64,000 nucleotides of DNA from Clostridium sp. (GCF_030532265.1 NZ_JAUNLM010000001.1:62001-126000); one strand, 5' to 3'. Numbered from the stretch's first letter, positions 18,664 through 29,898 are shown. Made by a program: numbers and translations. Notes: generated by a model from the sequence alone, not told the origin.

Positions 18664-20859
18664 ATGGAACTATATGCCGAAGTAATTGTAAATAGTGAAG
18701 CTGTAGAAATAGATAAGCCATTTACGTATAAAGTAAAAAAAGATTTTAATGATTTAATTAGCATCGGTCATAGAGTAAAGGTTCCGTTTGGAGTTTCTAA
18801 TAAACTTATAGAAGGATTTGTAATTGCTCTTTCTACAGAGTTTAATGATAAATATAAAGTAAAAGAAATTAGCAAAATATGCGATGATGAGCCTATATTA
18901 ACAAGAGAAGATCTATTAATGATAGAGTTTTTAAGAAGTAAAACATTGTGTAAATACATAGATGCAATAAGATTATTAATTCCAAAAGGAATTATAAAAG
19001 GAATTAAAAAGAAGAAGAAAAATGTTATAAAATTTAATAATGAATTAGATGATAATTTCAAAAAAAAAGAAAATTATTTAAATCTTATAAATTTTATAAA
19101 GGAAAATGATTGTATTTATACAAAATCAGAACTTAGTAAAAATTTAAAATTCTCTATATATACTATAAATAAAGCTATTGAAAAAGGATTTTTATCCTTA
19201 GAAGAACAGGTTGTATATAGGTATAATAGAAGAATTTATAAAGATAATGATATTAAAAATTTAACAGCTGAACAAATTGAAGCTATATCCAAAATTAAAA
19301 ATTCTAACAATAAAGGCTTTCTTTTAAAAGGGGTAACAGGCTCAGGAAAAACAGAAGTATATATGAAGTTAGTTGAACATACTTTAAATGAAGGAAAAGG
19401 TGCTATAGTACTTGTTCCAGAAATAGCTCTTACACCTCAGATGATAGAACGATTTAAGGGACGTTTTGGGGAAGATGTTGCTTTATTTCATAGTAAACTT
19501 TCTGATGGAGAAAGATTTGATGAATGGTATAGAGTAAAAACAGGAAAGTGTAGACTTGTAGTGGGAGCTAGAAGTGCAGTGTTTTTGCCTGTTAATAATC
19601 TTGGAATTATAATAGTTGATGAAGAACATGAAGGCACTTATAAATCAGATTATAATCCTAAATATAATACTAAAGATGTTGTTGAGTTTTTAAGTTTTAC
19701 AAAAGATTGTAAGTATGTTCTAGGTTCTGCAACACCATCAGTTGAAAGTTTTGCAGATGCTATGGTTTCAAAGATTGAACTTGTAACATTAAATAATAGA
19801 ATAGATAATAAACCCCTTCCAGATATAGAAATGGTTGATATGAGGGAAGAACTTAGAGTAAAAAATTTATCTATGTTTTCAAGAAAGTTATACAAAGAAA
19901 TAAAAGAAGCTTTAGAAAGAAAAGAGCAAATAATTTTATTTTTAAATAGAAGGGGATTTTCAACATTTGTTTCTTGTAGAAGTTGTGGTTATGTTTTTAA
20001 ATGTCATAAATGTGACATATCTATGACGTATCATAAAAATGGATATTTAATATGTCACTATTGTGGTAAAACAGAAAAGCAAATTCATGTGTGTCCAAAA
20101 TGCAAGAGCAAGTATGTAAAGTTTTTTGGTGCTGGAACTGAAAAGGTAGAAAGTGAAGTAAAAAAATATTTTAAAGATGCTAAAGTATTAAGAATGGATA
20201 AAGATACAACAAGAAATAAAGGGTCTCATGAAAAAATATATAATTCTTTTAAAAATAAAGAAGCAGATATTTTAATTGGGACACAAATGATTGGAAAAGG
20301 CTTAGACTTTAAAGATGTAACAGTAGTAGGGATTTTAGCAGCTGACATGTCTTTAAATATACCAGATTATAGATCATCAGAAAAAACTTTTCAAATTATA
20401 ACTCAAGTTGCAGGTAGAGCAGGTAGAGGAGACAAAAAAGGTAAAGTAATTATTCAAACGTATGATCCTGGAAATCCAAGTTTAAATTATGCAATTAACA
20501 ATGATTATATTGGAATGTTTAAAGATGAGATTAGTTTAAGACAACAAATGGGGTATCCTCCTTTTGAAAAAATAATTTTAATAAGAGGTATATCTAAAGA
20601 TGAAAAATCTCTAGAATGTTTTATGAAGGATATAACTAAAAAAATTAGAAGTTTATCAGAGGATAATGTAACTATTTTAGGGCCTACAAAATGTATAGTA
20701 TCAAAAATAAAAGATAAATTTAGATGGCAAGTTATGATAAAAGGTAAATTTTCAGATGATTATTCTAAAAAAATTAGAGACATACTTTATGAAATGAATA
20801 AGAGTGTATATAATGAAATAAGAATAAATATTGATATTAATCCAAACAATTTTTTATAA
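18664..20859 (+). CDS. priA: Primosomal helicase PriA
   Basis: Restarts stalled replication forks. 731 residues: N-terminal DNA-binding region, winged helix, helicase with GVTGSGKT at 223-230 and a DEEHEG box, the zinc-binding insert with four CxxC pairs (starting CRSCGYVFKCHKC), and the RecG/UvrB-like second helicase lobe ending in QVAGRAGRG. Start ATG has GGGTGG-type site upstream. All parts are intact. Confidence 0.98.
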   Translation: MELYAEVIVNSEAVEIDKPFTYKVKKDFNDLISIGHRVKVPFGVSNKLIEGFVIALSTEFNDKYKVKEISKICDDEPILTREDLLMIEFLRSKTLCKYIDAIRLLIPKGIIKGIKKKKKNVIKFNNELDDNFKKKENYLNLINFIKENDCIYTKSELSKNLKFSIYTINKAIEKGFLSLEEQVVYRYNRRIYKDNDIKNLTAEQIEAISKIKNSNNKGFLLKGVTGSGKTEVYMKLVEHTLNEGKGAIVLVPEIALTPQMIERFKGRFGEDVALFHSKLSDGERFDEWYRVKTGKCRLVVGARSAVFLPVNNLGIIIVDEEHEGTYKSDYNPKYNTKDVVEFLSFTKDCKYVLGSATPSVESFADAMVSKIELVTLNNRIDNKPLPDIEMVDMREELRVKNLSMFSRKLYKEIKEALERKEQIILFLNRRGFSTFVSCRSCGYVFKCHKCDISMTYHKNGYLICHYCGKTEKQIHVCPKCKSKYVKFFGAGTEKVESEVKKYFKDAKVLRMDKDTTRNKGSHEKIYNSFKNKEADILIGTQMIGKGLDFKDVTVVGILAADMSLNIPDYRSSEKTFQIITQVAGRAGRGDKKGKVIIQTYDPGNPSLNYAINNDYIGMFKDEISLRQQMGYPPFEKIILIRGISKDEKSLECFMKDITKKIRSLSEDNVTILGPTKCIVSKIKDKFRWQVMIKGKFSDDYSKKIRDILYEMNKSVYNEIRINIDINPNNFL

Positions 20860-20876
20860 ACTAGGAGGAATTTTTT

Positions 20877-21320
20877 ATGGCAATTAGAAATATAAGAAAA
20901 AATGGTGATGATGTATTAAGAAAGAAAAGTAAAGTTGTAGAAAAGATAGATAATAGAACTTTAACTTTAATTGAAGACATGATAGATACTATGTATGAAG
21001 CTGATGGAGTAGGACTTGCAGCACCTCAAGTTGGAATACTTAAGAGATTATTTGTTATAGATGTATACGACGGAGAAGGACCAAGAGTATTTATAAATCC
21101 AGAAATATTAGAAACAAGTGGAAGCCAAGTTGGCGAAGAAGGTTGTTTAAGTGTTCCAGGTGTATCAGAAGAAGTGGATAGACCAAACTTTGTTAAAGTT
21201 AAAGCTTTAAATGAAAAAGGTGAAGAATTTATATTAGAGGCAGAGGAATTACTTGCAAGAGCTGTTTTACATGAAAATGATCACTTAGATGGTATTTTAT
21301 TTATAGATAAAGTTAAATAA
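20877..21320 (+). CDS. def: Peptide deformylase
   Basis: Removes formyl from new proteins. 147 residues with the three metal-site motifs [19 protein letters not shown] (Cys ligand) and HENDHLDG (two His ligands and catalytic Glu). An Asn stands where many family members have His in HEHDHLDG; the HExxH pattern is intact. Pairs with fmt downstream, which adds the formyl group. Confidence 0.98.
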   Translation: MAIRNIRKNGDDVLRKKSKVVEKIDNRTLTLIEDMIDTMYEADGVGLAAPQVGILKRLFVIDVYDGEGPRVFINPEILETSGSQVGEEGCLSVPGVSEEVDRPNFVKVKALNEKGEEFILEAEELLARAVLHENDHLDGILFIDKVK

Positions 21321-21345
21321 GAAAAATAAAAAAGGAGGAATAGTT

Positions 21346-22275
21346 TTGAAGATAGTATTTATGGGAACACCAGATTTTGCTGTTCCATCTTTAAAAGCTT
21401 TAATAGACAAATATGGGGTTTGTGCTGTATTTACTCAACCAGATAGACCAAAAGGAAGAGGAAAAAAATTAGCATTTTCACCTGTTAAAGAAGAAGCATT
21501 AAAACATAATATAAAAATTTATCAACCTGAGAAGCTTAAGGATGAAAAAGAAATGATTCAAGAGCTTAAAGATATGGAGCCGGATTTTATAATAGTTGTA
21601 GCATTTGGTCAAATTCTTACAAAAGAAGTATTAGACATACCAAAATACGGATGCATTAATTTACATGGATCAATACTTCCGATGTATAGAGGAGCTGCAC
21701 CTATAAACTGGGCTATTATGATGGGAGAAAAAGTTTCAGGAAATACAACTATGCTTATGGATGTAGGATTAGACACTGGTGATATGCTTTTAAAAGATGA
21801 AGTTGAAATTACAGATAATATGACAGCAGGAGAACTTTATGACATATTAAAGGATAGAGGTGGAAATCTTTTAATAGAGACAATAGAAGGAATACTTAAT
21901 AACACTATAAAGCCTGAAAAACAATCAGATGAAACTTTCTATGCAAAAATGTTAAATAAAAAATTAGCTCAAATAGACTGGAATAAAAGTGCATTAGAAA
22001 TTCATAATATGATTAGAGGGTTAAATCCTTGGCCTATTGCACATACTTTATATGAAGGAAGTACTATGAAAATATTTGAAAGTGAAGTTTTAAATAAAAA
22101 TAGTACTTTGGAAAATGGAAGAATAATAAATGTTTCTAAAAAGGGAATAGAAATTTCAACAGGGGATGGTGTTCTTTTAATTAAAAAGGTTCAATTCCCA
22201 AATTCAAAGCCTTTAATGGTAGAGCAATATATAAATGGTCATGATGTTAAAGATGGGATTATATTAGGAAAATAG
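21346..22275 (+). CDS. fmt: Methionyl-tRNA formyltransferase
   Basis: Formylates initiator Met-tRNA. 309 residues with [11 protein letters not shown] at the N terminus, formate-donor motif region [18 protein letters not shown] (catalytic Asn and His in this family), and a C-terminal OB-like domain. The start is TTG ([10 protein letters not shown] follows) with AAAGGAGGAA seven bases upstream. It is directly downstream of def in one operon. Confidence 0.98.
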   Translation: MKIVFMGTPDFAVPSLKALIDKYGVCAVFTQPDRPKGRGKKLAFSPVKEEALKHNIKIYQPEKLKDEKEMIQELKDMEPDFIIVVAFGQILTKEVLDIPKYGCINLHGSILPMYRGAAPINWAIMMGEKVSGNTTMLMDVGLDTGDMLLKDEVEITDNMTAGELYDILKDRGGNLLIETIEGILNNTIKPEKQSDETFYAKMLNKKLAQIDWNKSALEIHNMIRGLNPWPIAHTLYEGSTMKIFESEVLNKNSTLENGRIINVSKKGIEISTGDGVLLIKKVQFPNSKPLMVEQYINGHDVKDGIILGK

Positions 22276-22286
22276 GAGGTATAAAT

Positions 22287-22976
22287 ATGTATTATCCATT
22301 TTATTTTGATAGAACTATGCTTATATTAGTACCAGCACTTTTGGTTAGTATATGGGCACAAAGTAAAATTAGCTCAACTTACAATAAGTACAAAAAGGTA
22401 AGAACTATGAATGGATATACAGGTGAGCAGGTTGCGAGAATGATGCTAAATGAAGCGGGATTATCTTATGTAAATATAGAGGTTGTTAATGCAAATCTTG
22501 GAGATCATTATGATCCAAGTAGTAAAGTTTTAAGGTTATCACCTGATGTTTATAGTGGAACTTCAATTGCTTCAGCTGGAATAGCAGCACATGAAGTTGG
22601 TCACGCTATACAGGATAAAGAAGGATATAAACCTCTTATATTAAGAAATTCAATAGTTCCTGTTGTAAATTTTAGCTCAAGTATTTCTTGGATATTATTC
22701 GTTGTAGGTTTACTTATGGGAAATCATACTTTTGTTAATTTAGGAATTGTATTGTTTTCTGCTGTAGTAATATTTCAATTGATTACATTACCAGTAGAAT
22801 TTAATGCATCTAATAGAGCGATAAATGTATTAAGCAATAGAGGAATACTTTATGGGGATGAGGTAAATGGAGCGAAAAAAGTTTTAGGAGCAGCAGCTAT
22901 GACATACATTGCTTCAGCTCTTATGGCCATAGCTCAATTATTAAGATTAATTGCTATAAGCAATAGAGATCAATAA
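22287..22976 (+). CDS. Membrane zinc metallopeptidase (YugP family)
   Basis: 229 residues. Begins with a membrane helix (about 11-28), then the zinc protease motif HEVGH (102-106), then two or three further hydrophobic segments. This is the DUF2302/YugP-type putative Zn-dependent protease; substrates are not known. In the def-fmt-rsmB operon of clostridia this gene is a common insertion. Start ATG 11 bases after fmt with AGGAGG. Confidence 0.92.
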   Translation: MYYPFYFDRTMLILVPALLVSIWAQSKISSTYNKYKKVRTMNGYTGEQVARMMLNEAGLSYVNIEVVNANLGDHYDPSSKVLRLSPDVYSGTSIASAGIAAHEVGHAIQDKEGYKPLILRNSIVPVVNFSSSISWILFVVGLLMGNHTFVNLGIVLFSAVVIFQLITLPVEFNASNRAINVLSNRGILYGDEVNGAKKVLGAAAMTYIASALMAIAQLLRLIAISNRDQ

Positions 22977-22998
22977 AAACTTAGAGAAGAGGTATTTT

Positions 22999-24312
22999 AT
23001 GAACAGTAGAAGCATAGCTTTAAAAATACTAGATAGAGTATTAAATGAAGGTGCTTATTCAAATTTAGTATTATCAAGTGAATTAAATAATTCGGATTTA
23101 AATGATAAAGATAAAGGTTTGGTAACAGAAATTGTATACGGAACAATAAGAAGAAAAAATTCACTAGATATGCTTATATCTACTTTTGTTAAAGATATAA
23201 GTATAATGGATAAAAGAGTCTTAAACATATTAAGAATAGCAATATATCAATTAAAGTATTTAGATAAAGTTCCAAGTTATGCAGCATGTAATGAAGCTGT
23301 AGAACAAGCAAAAAAAATATCAGATAGATGGGGAAAACTTGTAAATGGTGTTTTAAGAACTTATGGTAAAAAAGGTGAATCAGGATTAAAACTCAACAAT
23401 AAAATAACTGAATTAGAATATAAGTATTCTTTTGAACCATGGCTTATAAGACTTTTTATTAAGCAATATGGAGAAAAAGATGCAATAAAAATACTTGATT
23501 CACTAAACTTTACACCAAAAGTAACTGTTAGAGTAAATTCTTTAAAATCAGATTATGATAGTGTGTTTGAAGAACTAGAAGAAAACGGATATAATATAGA
23601 AGAAGGATACATTTGCCCTGAGGCTATTTCTATAAAAGGTGGAAAAAATATTGAAGGCAATAAGCTTTTTAATGAAGGAAAAATAACAGTTCAAGATGAA
23701 AGTGCAATGTTAGTTGCCCCACTTTTAGATTTAAATAGTGGTGATATAGTACTAGACCTTTGTAGTGCACCTGGTGGAAAAACTACTCATATTGCAGAAC
23801 TTCTTGAAAATACAGGAGAAGTATTAGCTTTTGATTTACATAAAAACAAGTTAGGTTTAATAGAGGAAAATTGTAAAAGACTTGGTATAAATAATGTTAA
23901 ATTAGAAGAAATGGATGCTACAGAATTAAATGTTAATCTTATAGGCGTTGGAGACAAAATTCTTATAGATGTTCCTTGTTCAGGACTTGGTATAATAAAA
24001 AGAAAACCTGAAATTAAATGGAATAAAAATCGTAATGAATTAAAAGAAATAGTAAGAATTCAAAGAGATATTATGGAAAATGCTTGGCAATATCTTAAAA
24101 ATGGTGGAACTTTAGTGTACTCAACATGTACTCTAAATAAAGCTGAAAATGAAGAAAATATTGAATGGTTTTTAAATAAACATAAAGACTGTACATTAGA
24201 AAATATATTTGTTGGAAATGGTGAAAATATAAAATATACTAATGGAATGGTAACAATTATTCCAAATGAATATATGGATGGATTCTTTATGGCTAAGCTT
24301 AAGAAAAGTTAA
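22999..24312 (+). CDS. rsmB: 16S rRNA (cytosine-967-C5)-methyltransferase
   Basis: 437 residues. N-terminal NusB-like RNA-binding domain, then an AdoMet methyltransferase with [11 protein letters not shown], and the two catalytic Cys in DVPCSGLG and [11 protein letters not shown]. Length and motifs match RsmB (Sun). Confidence 0.97.
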   Translation: MNSRSIALKILDRVLNEGAYSNLVLSSELNNSDLNDKDKGLVTEIVYGTIRRKNSLDMLISTFVKDISIMDKRVLNILRIAIYQLKYLDKVPSYAACNEAVEQAKKISDRWGKLVNGVLRTYGKKGESGLKLNNKITELEYKYSFEPWLIRLFIKQYGEKDAIKILDSLNFTPKVTVRVNSLKSDYDSVFEELEENGYNIEEGYICPEAISIKGGKNIEGNKLFNEGKITVQDESAMLVAPLLDLNSGDIVLDLCSAPGGKTTHIAELLENTGEVLAFDLHKNKLGLIEENCKRLGINNVKLEEMDATELNVNLIGVGDKILIDVPCSGLGIIKRKPEIKWNKNRNELKEIVRIQRDIMENAWQYLKNGGTLVYSTCTLNKAENEENIEWFLNKHKDCTLENIFVGNGENIKYTNGMVTIIPNEYMDGFFMAKLKKS

Positions 24313-24326
24313 TAGGAGAATTAATT

Positions 24327-25358
24327 ATGGAAAATTTATTAGATTTTACACCAAAGGAATTTTCAAATTGGCTTAAAGAAAATGGTGAAAGTGCTTTTAG
24401 AGCAAAACAAGTATTTTCTTGGATTTATAAAGATGTGTGGAATTTTGATGACATGAGAAATATTCCAAAAACATTAAAAGAAAAGCTTAATGAAAAATTT
24501 GAAATATTAATTCCTAAAGTAGTAAGAGCTCAAGAGTCTTCAGATAAAAGCACTATGAAAATATTATTAGCTCTTAAGGATGGGAATTTAATAGAATGTG
24601 TTATTATGAAGTATAAGCATGGAAATACAATCTGTATTTCAACTCAGGTAGGATGCAGAATGGGATGTAAGTTTTGTGCTTCTACAATAGATGGAAGAGT
24701 TAGAAATTTAACATCTGGAGAGATACTTGCTGAGATTATGGTGGCACAAAAACTTTTAGGTGAAAGAATATCAAACATTGTTTTAATGGGAAGTGGAGAG
24801 CCACTTGACAATTATGATAATGTAATAAAATTTTTAAAAGAAGTAAATTCAGAAGATGGATTTAATATAGGTCAAAGACATATAACTTTATCAACATGTG
24901 GAATAGTTCCTAAAATATATGAATTAGCTGATGAAGGAATGACTATCACTCTTGCAATTTCATTACATGCATTTAATGATGAAAAAAGAAAAGAAATAAT
25001 GCCGATAGCTAATAAATATACAATAAAAGAAATTCTAGATGCTTGTAAATATTATATTGATAAAACAAACAGAAGAGTAACTTTTGAATATGCCTTAGTT
25101 AAAGGAGTAAATGATGGAGCAGAAGATGCAAAAGAATTAGCACAATTGTTAAGAGGAATTTTGTGTCATGTAAACTTAATACCAGTAAATGAAGTAAAGG
25201 AAAATTCCTTTAAAAGATCATCAAACAAAGCAGTAGAAAATTTTGCAAATATTCTTAAAGATAGAGGTATAGAAGCTACAGTTAGAAGAGAAATGGGAAG
25301 CGATATTGATGCAGCTTGTGGTCAGTTAAGAAGAAGTTATTTAGAATCCCAAAATTAA
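24327..25358 (+). CDS. rlmN: Dual-specificity 23S rRNA/tRNA C2-adenine methyltransferase RlmN
   Basis: Radical SAM enzyme that methylates A2503 of 23S rRNA and A37 of some tRNAs. 343 residues with [10 protein letters not shown] (three cluster Cys), [13 protein letters not shown], and the C-terminal catalytic Cys in [11 protein letters not shown]. Normal length. Confidence 0.98.
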   Translation: MENLLDFTPKEFSNWLKENGESAFRAKQVFSWIYKDVWNFDDMRNIPKTLKEKLNEKFEILIPKVVRAQESSDKSTMKILLALKDGNLIECVIMKYKHGNTICISTQVGCRMGCKFCASTIDGRVRNLTSGEILAEIMVAQKLLGERISNIVLMGSGEPLDNYDNVIKFLKEVNSEDGFNIGQRHITLSTCGIVPKIYELADEGMTITLAISLHAFNDEKRKEIMPIANKYTIKEILDACKYYIDKTNRRVTFEYALVKGVNDGAEDAKELAQLLRGILCHVNLIPVNEVKENSFKRSSNKAVENFANILKDRGIEATVRREMGSDIDAACGQLRRSYLESQN

Positions 25359-25370
25359 GGGGGAATTAAT

Positions 25371-26090
25371 ATGGTAGGATATAAAAGTGATGTTGGAATA
25401 AAAAGAAAATTTAATGAAGATAGTGTAGGTCATTTTGAGTGTGATTCATATGGTATATATATAGTTGCTGATGGAATGGGTGGACACAATGCTGGTGAGG
25501 TTGCTAGTGAAATGGCAGTATCTAATGTTATAGAATTTGTAAAAAATAATATAAATTCACTTGGTGAGTGTGTTCTTGAAGATGCAATAGAAAATGTAAA
25601 TAAAAAAATATATGAATATTCAGTTAGCAATCTTAAGCTTAGTGGAATGGGAACAACTATAACAGCTTGTTTAGTATATGATGGTAAAATAGTTATAGCT
25701 AATGTTGGAGATAGTTCATGTTTTGGAATTAATAGTAGTGGTTTATTTAAATTAACAAAAGATCACTCTTTAGTACAACAACTTATAGATTCTGGTAGTA
25801 TATCAGAAGAAGAAGCAATTAATCATCCGAATAAAAATATAATAACTAGAGCGGTTGGAACTCATGAAGATGTTGAAGTTGATATTTTTAAGTTTGATAT
25901 TGATGAATATGATAAATATTTAATGTGCTCAGATGGACTTACAAATGAAGTACCAATAGAAAGAATAACTGAAATTATACAAAAAGAAGATGATAATGAA
26001 CTTGCTTGTTATGAGTTAGTAAATGAAGCTAACAAAAATGGTGGGAGAGATAATATTACAGTTATGTTATTTGGAGGAGAGAGCGTATGA
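25371..26090 (+). CDS. prpC: PP2C-type Ser/Thr phosphatase PrpC/Stp
   Basis: Reverses phosphorylation by the adjacent PrkC kinase. 239 residues with metal-binding motifs NEDS, VADGMGGH, NVGDSS, SDGLTNE and GGRDNIT, all expected for PPM phosphatases. The stop overlaps the prkC start by four bases (ATGA), so both proteins are made in a fixed ratio. Confidence 0.97.
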   Translation: MVGYKSDVGIKRKFNEDSVGHFECDSYGIYIVADGMGGHNAGEVASEMAVSNVIEFVKNNINSLGECVLEDAIENVNKKIYEYSVSNLKLSGMGTTITACLVYDGKIVIANVGDSSCFGINSSGLFKLTKDHSLVQQLIDSGSISEEEAINHPNKNIITRAVGTHEDVEVDIFKFDIDEYDKYLMCSDGLTNEVPIERITEIIQKEDDNELACYELVNEANKNGGRDNITVMLFGGESV

Positions 26091-28261
26091 ATGGTGAAGT
26101 ATTAGGCGATAGATATGAACTCCTTGAAAAAGTAGGAGAAGGTGGTATGGCTCTTGTCTATAAAGCTAGATGTAATAAGCTAAATAGATATGTTGCTGTA
26201 AAAATATTAAAAAGTGAGTATTCAGATAATAATGAAATAGTAAGTAAGTTTAAAAGAGAAGCAACTGCAATTGCTAAATTATCTCATAATAATATAGTTA
26301 ATGTATTAGATGTAGGAACACAAGATGATATAAACTATATAGTTATGGAATATGTGGATGGAAAAACTTTAAAAGAAGTTGTAGAAGAATTTGGAATGAT
26401 AAGTTGTGAAACAGCTTTAACTATTGCTATTCAAATTGCTAAAGCTTTAGAGTGTGCACATAAAAATGGTATAATACACAGAGATATTAAACCACAAAAT
26501 ATATTAGTTACAAGTGATGGATTAGTTAAGGTAACTGATTTTGGAATTGCAAAGATAGCTGATTCTGCAACACTTACAAATACAAGTACTATACTTGGAT
26601 CCGCTCATTACTTTTCACCAGAACAAGCAAAAGGTGGATTTATTGATAATAAAACAGATATATATTCACTTGGAGTAGTTATGTATGAAATGCTAACAGG
26701 AAAACTTCCTTTTGAAGGAGATTCACCTGTAACAATAGCTTTAAAGCATATTCAAGAAGATCCAGTTCCGCCAAAAGAATTAAATCCTAAAATTCCAGAA
26801 AGTCTTAATAAGGTTGTTTTAAAATGTATGGAAAAGGATGCAAGCAAAAGATATCAAGATATAAAACAATTAATCTCAGATCTTGAAAAAATAAAGCAAA
26901 ATCCTGATATTAAAATAGGGGAAGACATATCAAATGAAAATGATCAAACAGTAGAACATACAATAATTATGGCTCCTGTAAAGGAACCGGTTATTGAAGA
27001 TCCTGAAGATTTAGATGATGAATATTATGATGATGACGAAGATGCTGAATATTATGATGATGACGACAATTATTATAATGATGCAGATGAAGCAGAAAAT
27101 AAAGAAGAAAAAGCTAAATCTAAAAATAAAACATCAAGTAAAAAAGGAATAATAATTGGAATTGTTTCTGTATTAGTATTAGCACTTTTAGGTGTTGGAG
27201 GATATTTTATGATATCCGGTAATAAGGCTAAAGAAGTTGTAGTACCTAATTTTGTTGGAATGAATATAAAAGAAGCTCAAGAGAAAGCTAATAGTTTAAA
27301 AATAAATTTAAAAATAAAAACTGTAAAAAGTGATGAAAAAGAAGGCACAATAGTTAGTTCTAATCCAAAGGCAGGAGAAAAAATAAATGAAGGTTCAACA
27401 GTAGAGGTTGAAGTGAGTAGTGTGGAAAAAATTACTATGCCTAATTTAGTTGAAGATAGTTTAAGTGATGCTAAAGCAAAACTTGAAAGCCTTGGAATTA
27501 AAAATATTATAATAAATAAAGATTATAGTGATTCAATAGCAAAAGGAAATGTTATTTCTCAAACACCTGAACAAGGGGAAGAAATAACAAAAGAAGTATC
27601 AGTTACATTAACTGTTAGTGAAGGTAAAAGGGTTGAAACTGTTCAAGTACCAAATGTAAATGGATTGTCAGAAAGTGATGCTAGAAATAAACTATCAGGA
27701 TTTAATGTAAATGTAGAAACTAAAGATACAACAGACAAATCATTGGATGGAAAAGTTATTGGTCAAAGTTTGAAAGCAGGAACTTCAGTAAATAAAGGAA
27801 GTACAATTATATTATCAATTGGAAAATATAAAGAAGAAAAGATAAATGTAGGCGATATTATATCAAATGGAATGAAAGGTTCAGAAGCTAAAGCTGCACT
27901 TGAAGCAAAAGGATTCAATGTATCGCTTGCAGGAGATGGAGCAGAAGGAAATGTAGTTTCTTGGACTCCTAATAATGCAACAAAAGGAAGTAATATCACT
28001 ATAACAACAAAAAAAGAGGAAGAAAAAATAAATGTAGGCGATATTATATCAAATGGAATGAAAGGTTCAGAAGCTAAAGCTGCACTTGAAGCAAAAGGAT
28101 TCAATGTATCGCTTGCAGGAGATGGAGCAGAAGGAAATGTAGTTTCTTGGACTCCTAATAATGCAACAAAAGGAAGTAATATTACTGTAACAACAAAAAA
28201 AGAAGTACAAAAACCTGAAAAAGAAGATAATGATAAACAGGAAAAACAAAATAAAAAATAA
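26087..28261 (+). CDS. prkC: PASTA-domain Ser/Thr kinase PrkC
   Basis: Membrane kinase sensing muropeptides; in Bacillus it also triggers spore germination. 724 residues: kinase domain 1-270 (Lys39, HRDIKPQN 131-138, DFG 151-153, activation loop rich in Thr), an Asp/Tyr-rich linker about 305-340, membrane helix about 354-376, then five extracellular PASTA-like repeats and a Lys/Glu tail. The last two repeats are nearly identical at the DNA level (see repeat 27842-28199). Five repeats is more than the three of B. subtilis PrkC. Confidence 0.97.
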   Translation: MNGEVLGDRYELLEKVGEGGMALVYKARCNKLNRYVAVKILKSEYSDNNEIVSKFKREATAIAKLSHNNIVNVLDVGTQDDINYIVMEYVDGKTLKEVVEEFGMISCETALTIAIQIAKALECAHKNGIIHRDIKPQNILVTSDGLVKVTDFGIAKIADSATLTNTSTILGSAHYFSPEQAKGGFIDNKTDIYSLGVVMYEMLTGKLPFEGDSPVTIALKHIQEDPVPPKELNPKIPESLNKVVLKCMEKDASKRYQDIKQLISDLEKIKQNPDIKIGEDISNENDQTVEHTIIMAPVKEPVIEDPEDLDDEYYDDDEDAEYYDDDDNYYNDADEAENKEEKAKSKNKTSSKKGIIIGIVSVLVLALLGVGGYFMISGNKAKEVVVPNFVGMNIKEAQEKANSLKINLKIKTVKSDEKEGTIVSSNPKAGEKINEGSTVEVEVSSVEKITMPNLVEDSLSDAKAKLESLGIKNIIINKDYSDSIAKGNVISQTPEQGEEITKEVSVTLTVSEGKRVETVQVPNVNGLSESDARNKLSGFNVNVETKDTTDKSLDGKVIGQSLKAGTSVNKGSTIILSIGKYKEEKINVGDIISNGMKGSEAKAALEAKGFNVSLAGDGAEGNVVSWTPNNATKGSNITITTKKEEEKINVGDIISNGMKGSEAKAALEAKGFNVSLAGDGAEGNVVSWTPNNATKGSNITVTTKKEVQKPEKEDNDKQEKQNKK
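27842..28199 (+). repeat. Near-perfect tandem duplication of a PASTA repeat in prkC
   Basis: Two units with a 186-base (62-codon) period, starting at ATAAATGTAGGCG (27842 and 28028). Over about 172 bases I see only two changes, near 27998-28005 versus 28184-28191 (ATCACTA versus ATTACTG). Reading frame is kept. Confidence 0.93.
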
Positions 28262-28265
28262 ATTT

Positions 28266-28304
28266 AAAGAGCAAGGTGTATGAATTCACTTTGCTCTTTA
28301 AGTT
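28266..28304 (+). terminator. Terminator after prkC
   Basis: 13-bp stem AAAGAGCAAGGTG / CACTTTGCTCTTT (one G-T pair), eight-base loop; the tail AAGTTTAAT is only partly T-rich. Confidence 0.7.
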
Positions 28305-28379
28305 TAATATAAATATTCTTGCAAAAAATAATAAAAAGTGTTTATATTAATAAGAGAGAAGAAAAAATTTGGAGGTAAC

Positions 28380-29243
28380 ATGAAAGGAAAAATAATTAAA
28401 GGTATAGGTGGATTCTATTATGTAAAAACAGATGAAGGAATAATAGAATGTAAAGCAAGAGGAAAATTTAGACATAAGTCACTTAAACCTATGGTTGGAG
28501 ATAATGTTAAAATAAAAATAGAAAATGGAAAAGGTACTATAGAAGATATAGATGAAAGAACTTCAGAGCTTATAAGGCCAACAGTTGCAAACGTAACACA
28601 AGCTTTCGTTGTATTTGCTGTAAAAAACCCTGATTTAAATTTTGATTTATTAAATAGATTTTTAGTTTTATGTGAAAGTAATAATATAAAAGTAATAGTT
28701 GCATTAAATAAAATTGATTTAGTAAATGAAGAAGAAAAAGAAAATTTAAAGAAAAGGATTAACTCTATAGGTTATGAAGTTTTATTTATAAATGCTAAAA
28801 GAGGTATAGGTGTAGAAGATTTAAAAGAAAGATTAAGCAATAATGTTACTGTTCTTTGTGGGCCTTCTGGAGCTGGGAAATCAACACTTATAAATACTCT
28901 TACAGATAAAGAACATATGGAAACTGGTGAAGTAAGTGAAAAAATAGGAAGAGGTAAACATACAACTAGACATAGTGAACTTATTGAGGTTTCAGATGGA
29001 TATATAGTTGATACTCCAGGTTTTTCTACTTTAGATGTAAACTTTATAAATAAAGAGGAATTAAGATATTGTTTTCCTGATTTTGAGAAGTTTAATAATA
29101 GTTGTAAATATAGAGGATGTCTTCATTATAAAGAACCAGGATGTGCAGTAAAAGATGCTGTAGAAAATGGGGAAATAAATAAATATAGATATGAATTTTA
29201 TATAAGAACATTAGAAGAAATAATAAATGGGAGGAGATATTAA
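28380..29243 (+). CDS. rsgA: Ribosome small-subunit GTPase RsgA
   Basis: Checkpoint GTPase in 30S maturation. 287 residues: OB domain, circularly permuted GTPase (NKIDL comes before GPSGAGKST) and a C-terminal zinc motif C-x4-C-H-x5-C ([14 protein letters not shown]). An upstream in-frame ATG at 28338 exists, but the GGAGG eight bases before 28380 and the family N terminus ([15 protein letters not shown]) fix the start. The next gene, rpe, begins right after the stop. Confidence 0.97.
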   Translation: MKGKIIKGIGGFYYVKTDEGIIECKARGKFRHKSLKPMVGDNVKIKIENGKGTIEDIDERTSELIRPTVANVTQAFVVFAVKNPDLNFDLLNRFLVLCESNNIKVIVALNKIDLVNEEEKENLKKRINSIGYEVLFINAKRGIGVEDLKERLSNNVTVLCGPSGAGKSTLINTLTDKEHMETGEVSEKIGRGKHTTRHSELIEVSDGYIVDTPGFSTLDVNFINKEELRYCFPDFEKFNNSCKYRGCLHYKEPGCAVKDAVENGEINKYRYEFYIRTLEEIINGRRY

Positions 29244-29244
29244 G

Positions 29245-29895
29245 ATGATAAAAATAGCACCGTCAATTTTATCAGCAGATTTTTCAAAGTTAGGAGAAGA
29301 GGTTGAATTATTAGATAAAGGAGGGGCAGATTATATACATATAGATGTAATGGATGGAGCTTTTGTACCAAATATTACACTTGGAGCACCAATAGTTAAG
29401 GCTATTAGAAATAGAACTAATAAGGTATTTGATGTTCATTTAATGGTAGAAACACCATCAAGATACATAGATGATTTTATAGATGCTGGAGCAGATATAA
29501 TAACTATTCATTATGAAGCAGAAAAACATATAGATAGAGCAATTCAATATATAAAATCAAAAGGAGTTAAAGCAGGGGTAGTATTAAATCCTGGAACTCC
29601 AACAATTATGATAAAAGATTTAATATCAAAATTAGATATGGTTTTAATTATGAGTGTTAATCCAGGTTTTGGAGGACAAAGTTTCATTGATTATTCTTTA
29701 GAAAAAGTTAAAGAAGTAGATGAAATGAGAAAGAAATATAATAAAGATTTAATAATAGAAATAGATGGTGGTATATGCGTAGATAATATAAAAGCTGCTA
29801 GAGAAGCTGGGGTTGATGTAGCTGTTGCAGGTTCTGCTGTTTATAAAAATGGTGAAGTTATGAAAAATATAAGTGAATTAAAGAGGAATGCTTAA
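29245..29895 (+). CDS. rpe: Ribulose-phosphate 3-epimerase
   Basis: Interconverts ribulose 5-phosphate and xylulose 5-phosphate in the pentose phosphate pathway. 216 residues with IAPSILSADF, HIDVMDGAFVPNI, the MSVNPGFGGQ loop and EIDGGI. The start at 29245 has GGGAGGAG 7 bases upstream; a longer in-frame start at 29227 lies inside rsgA and is unlikely. Confidence 0.97.
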   Translation: MIKIAPSILSADFSKLGEEVELLDKGGADYIHIDVMDGAFVPNITLGAPIVKAIRNRTNKVFDVHLMVETPSRYIDDFIDAGADIITIHYEAEKHIDRAIQYIKSKGVKAGVVLNPGTPTIMIKDLISKLDMVLIMSVNPGFGGQSFIDYSLEKVKEVDEMRKKYNKDLIIEIDGGICVDNIKAAREAGVDVAVAGSAVYKNGEVMKNISELKRNA

Positions 29896-29898
29896 GAA

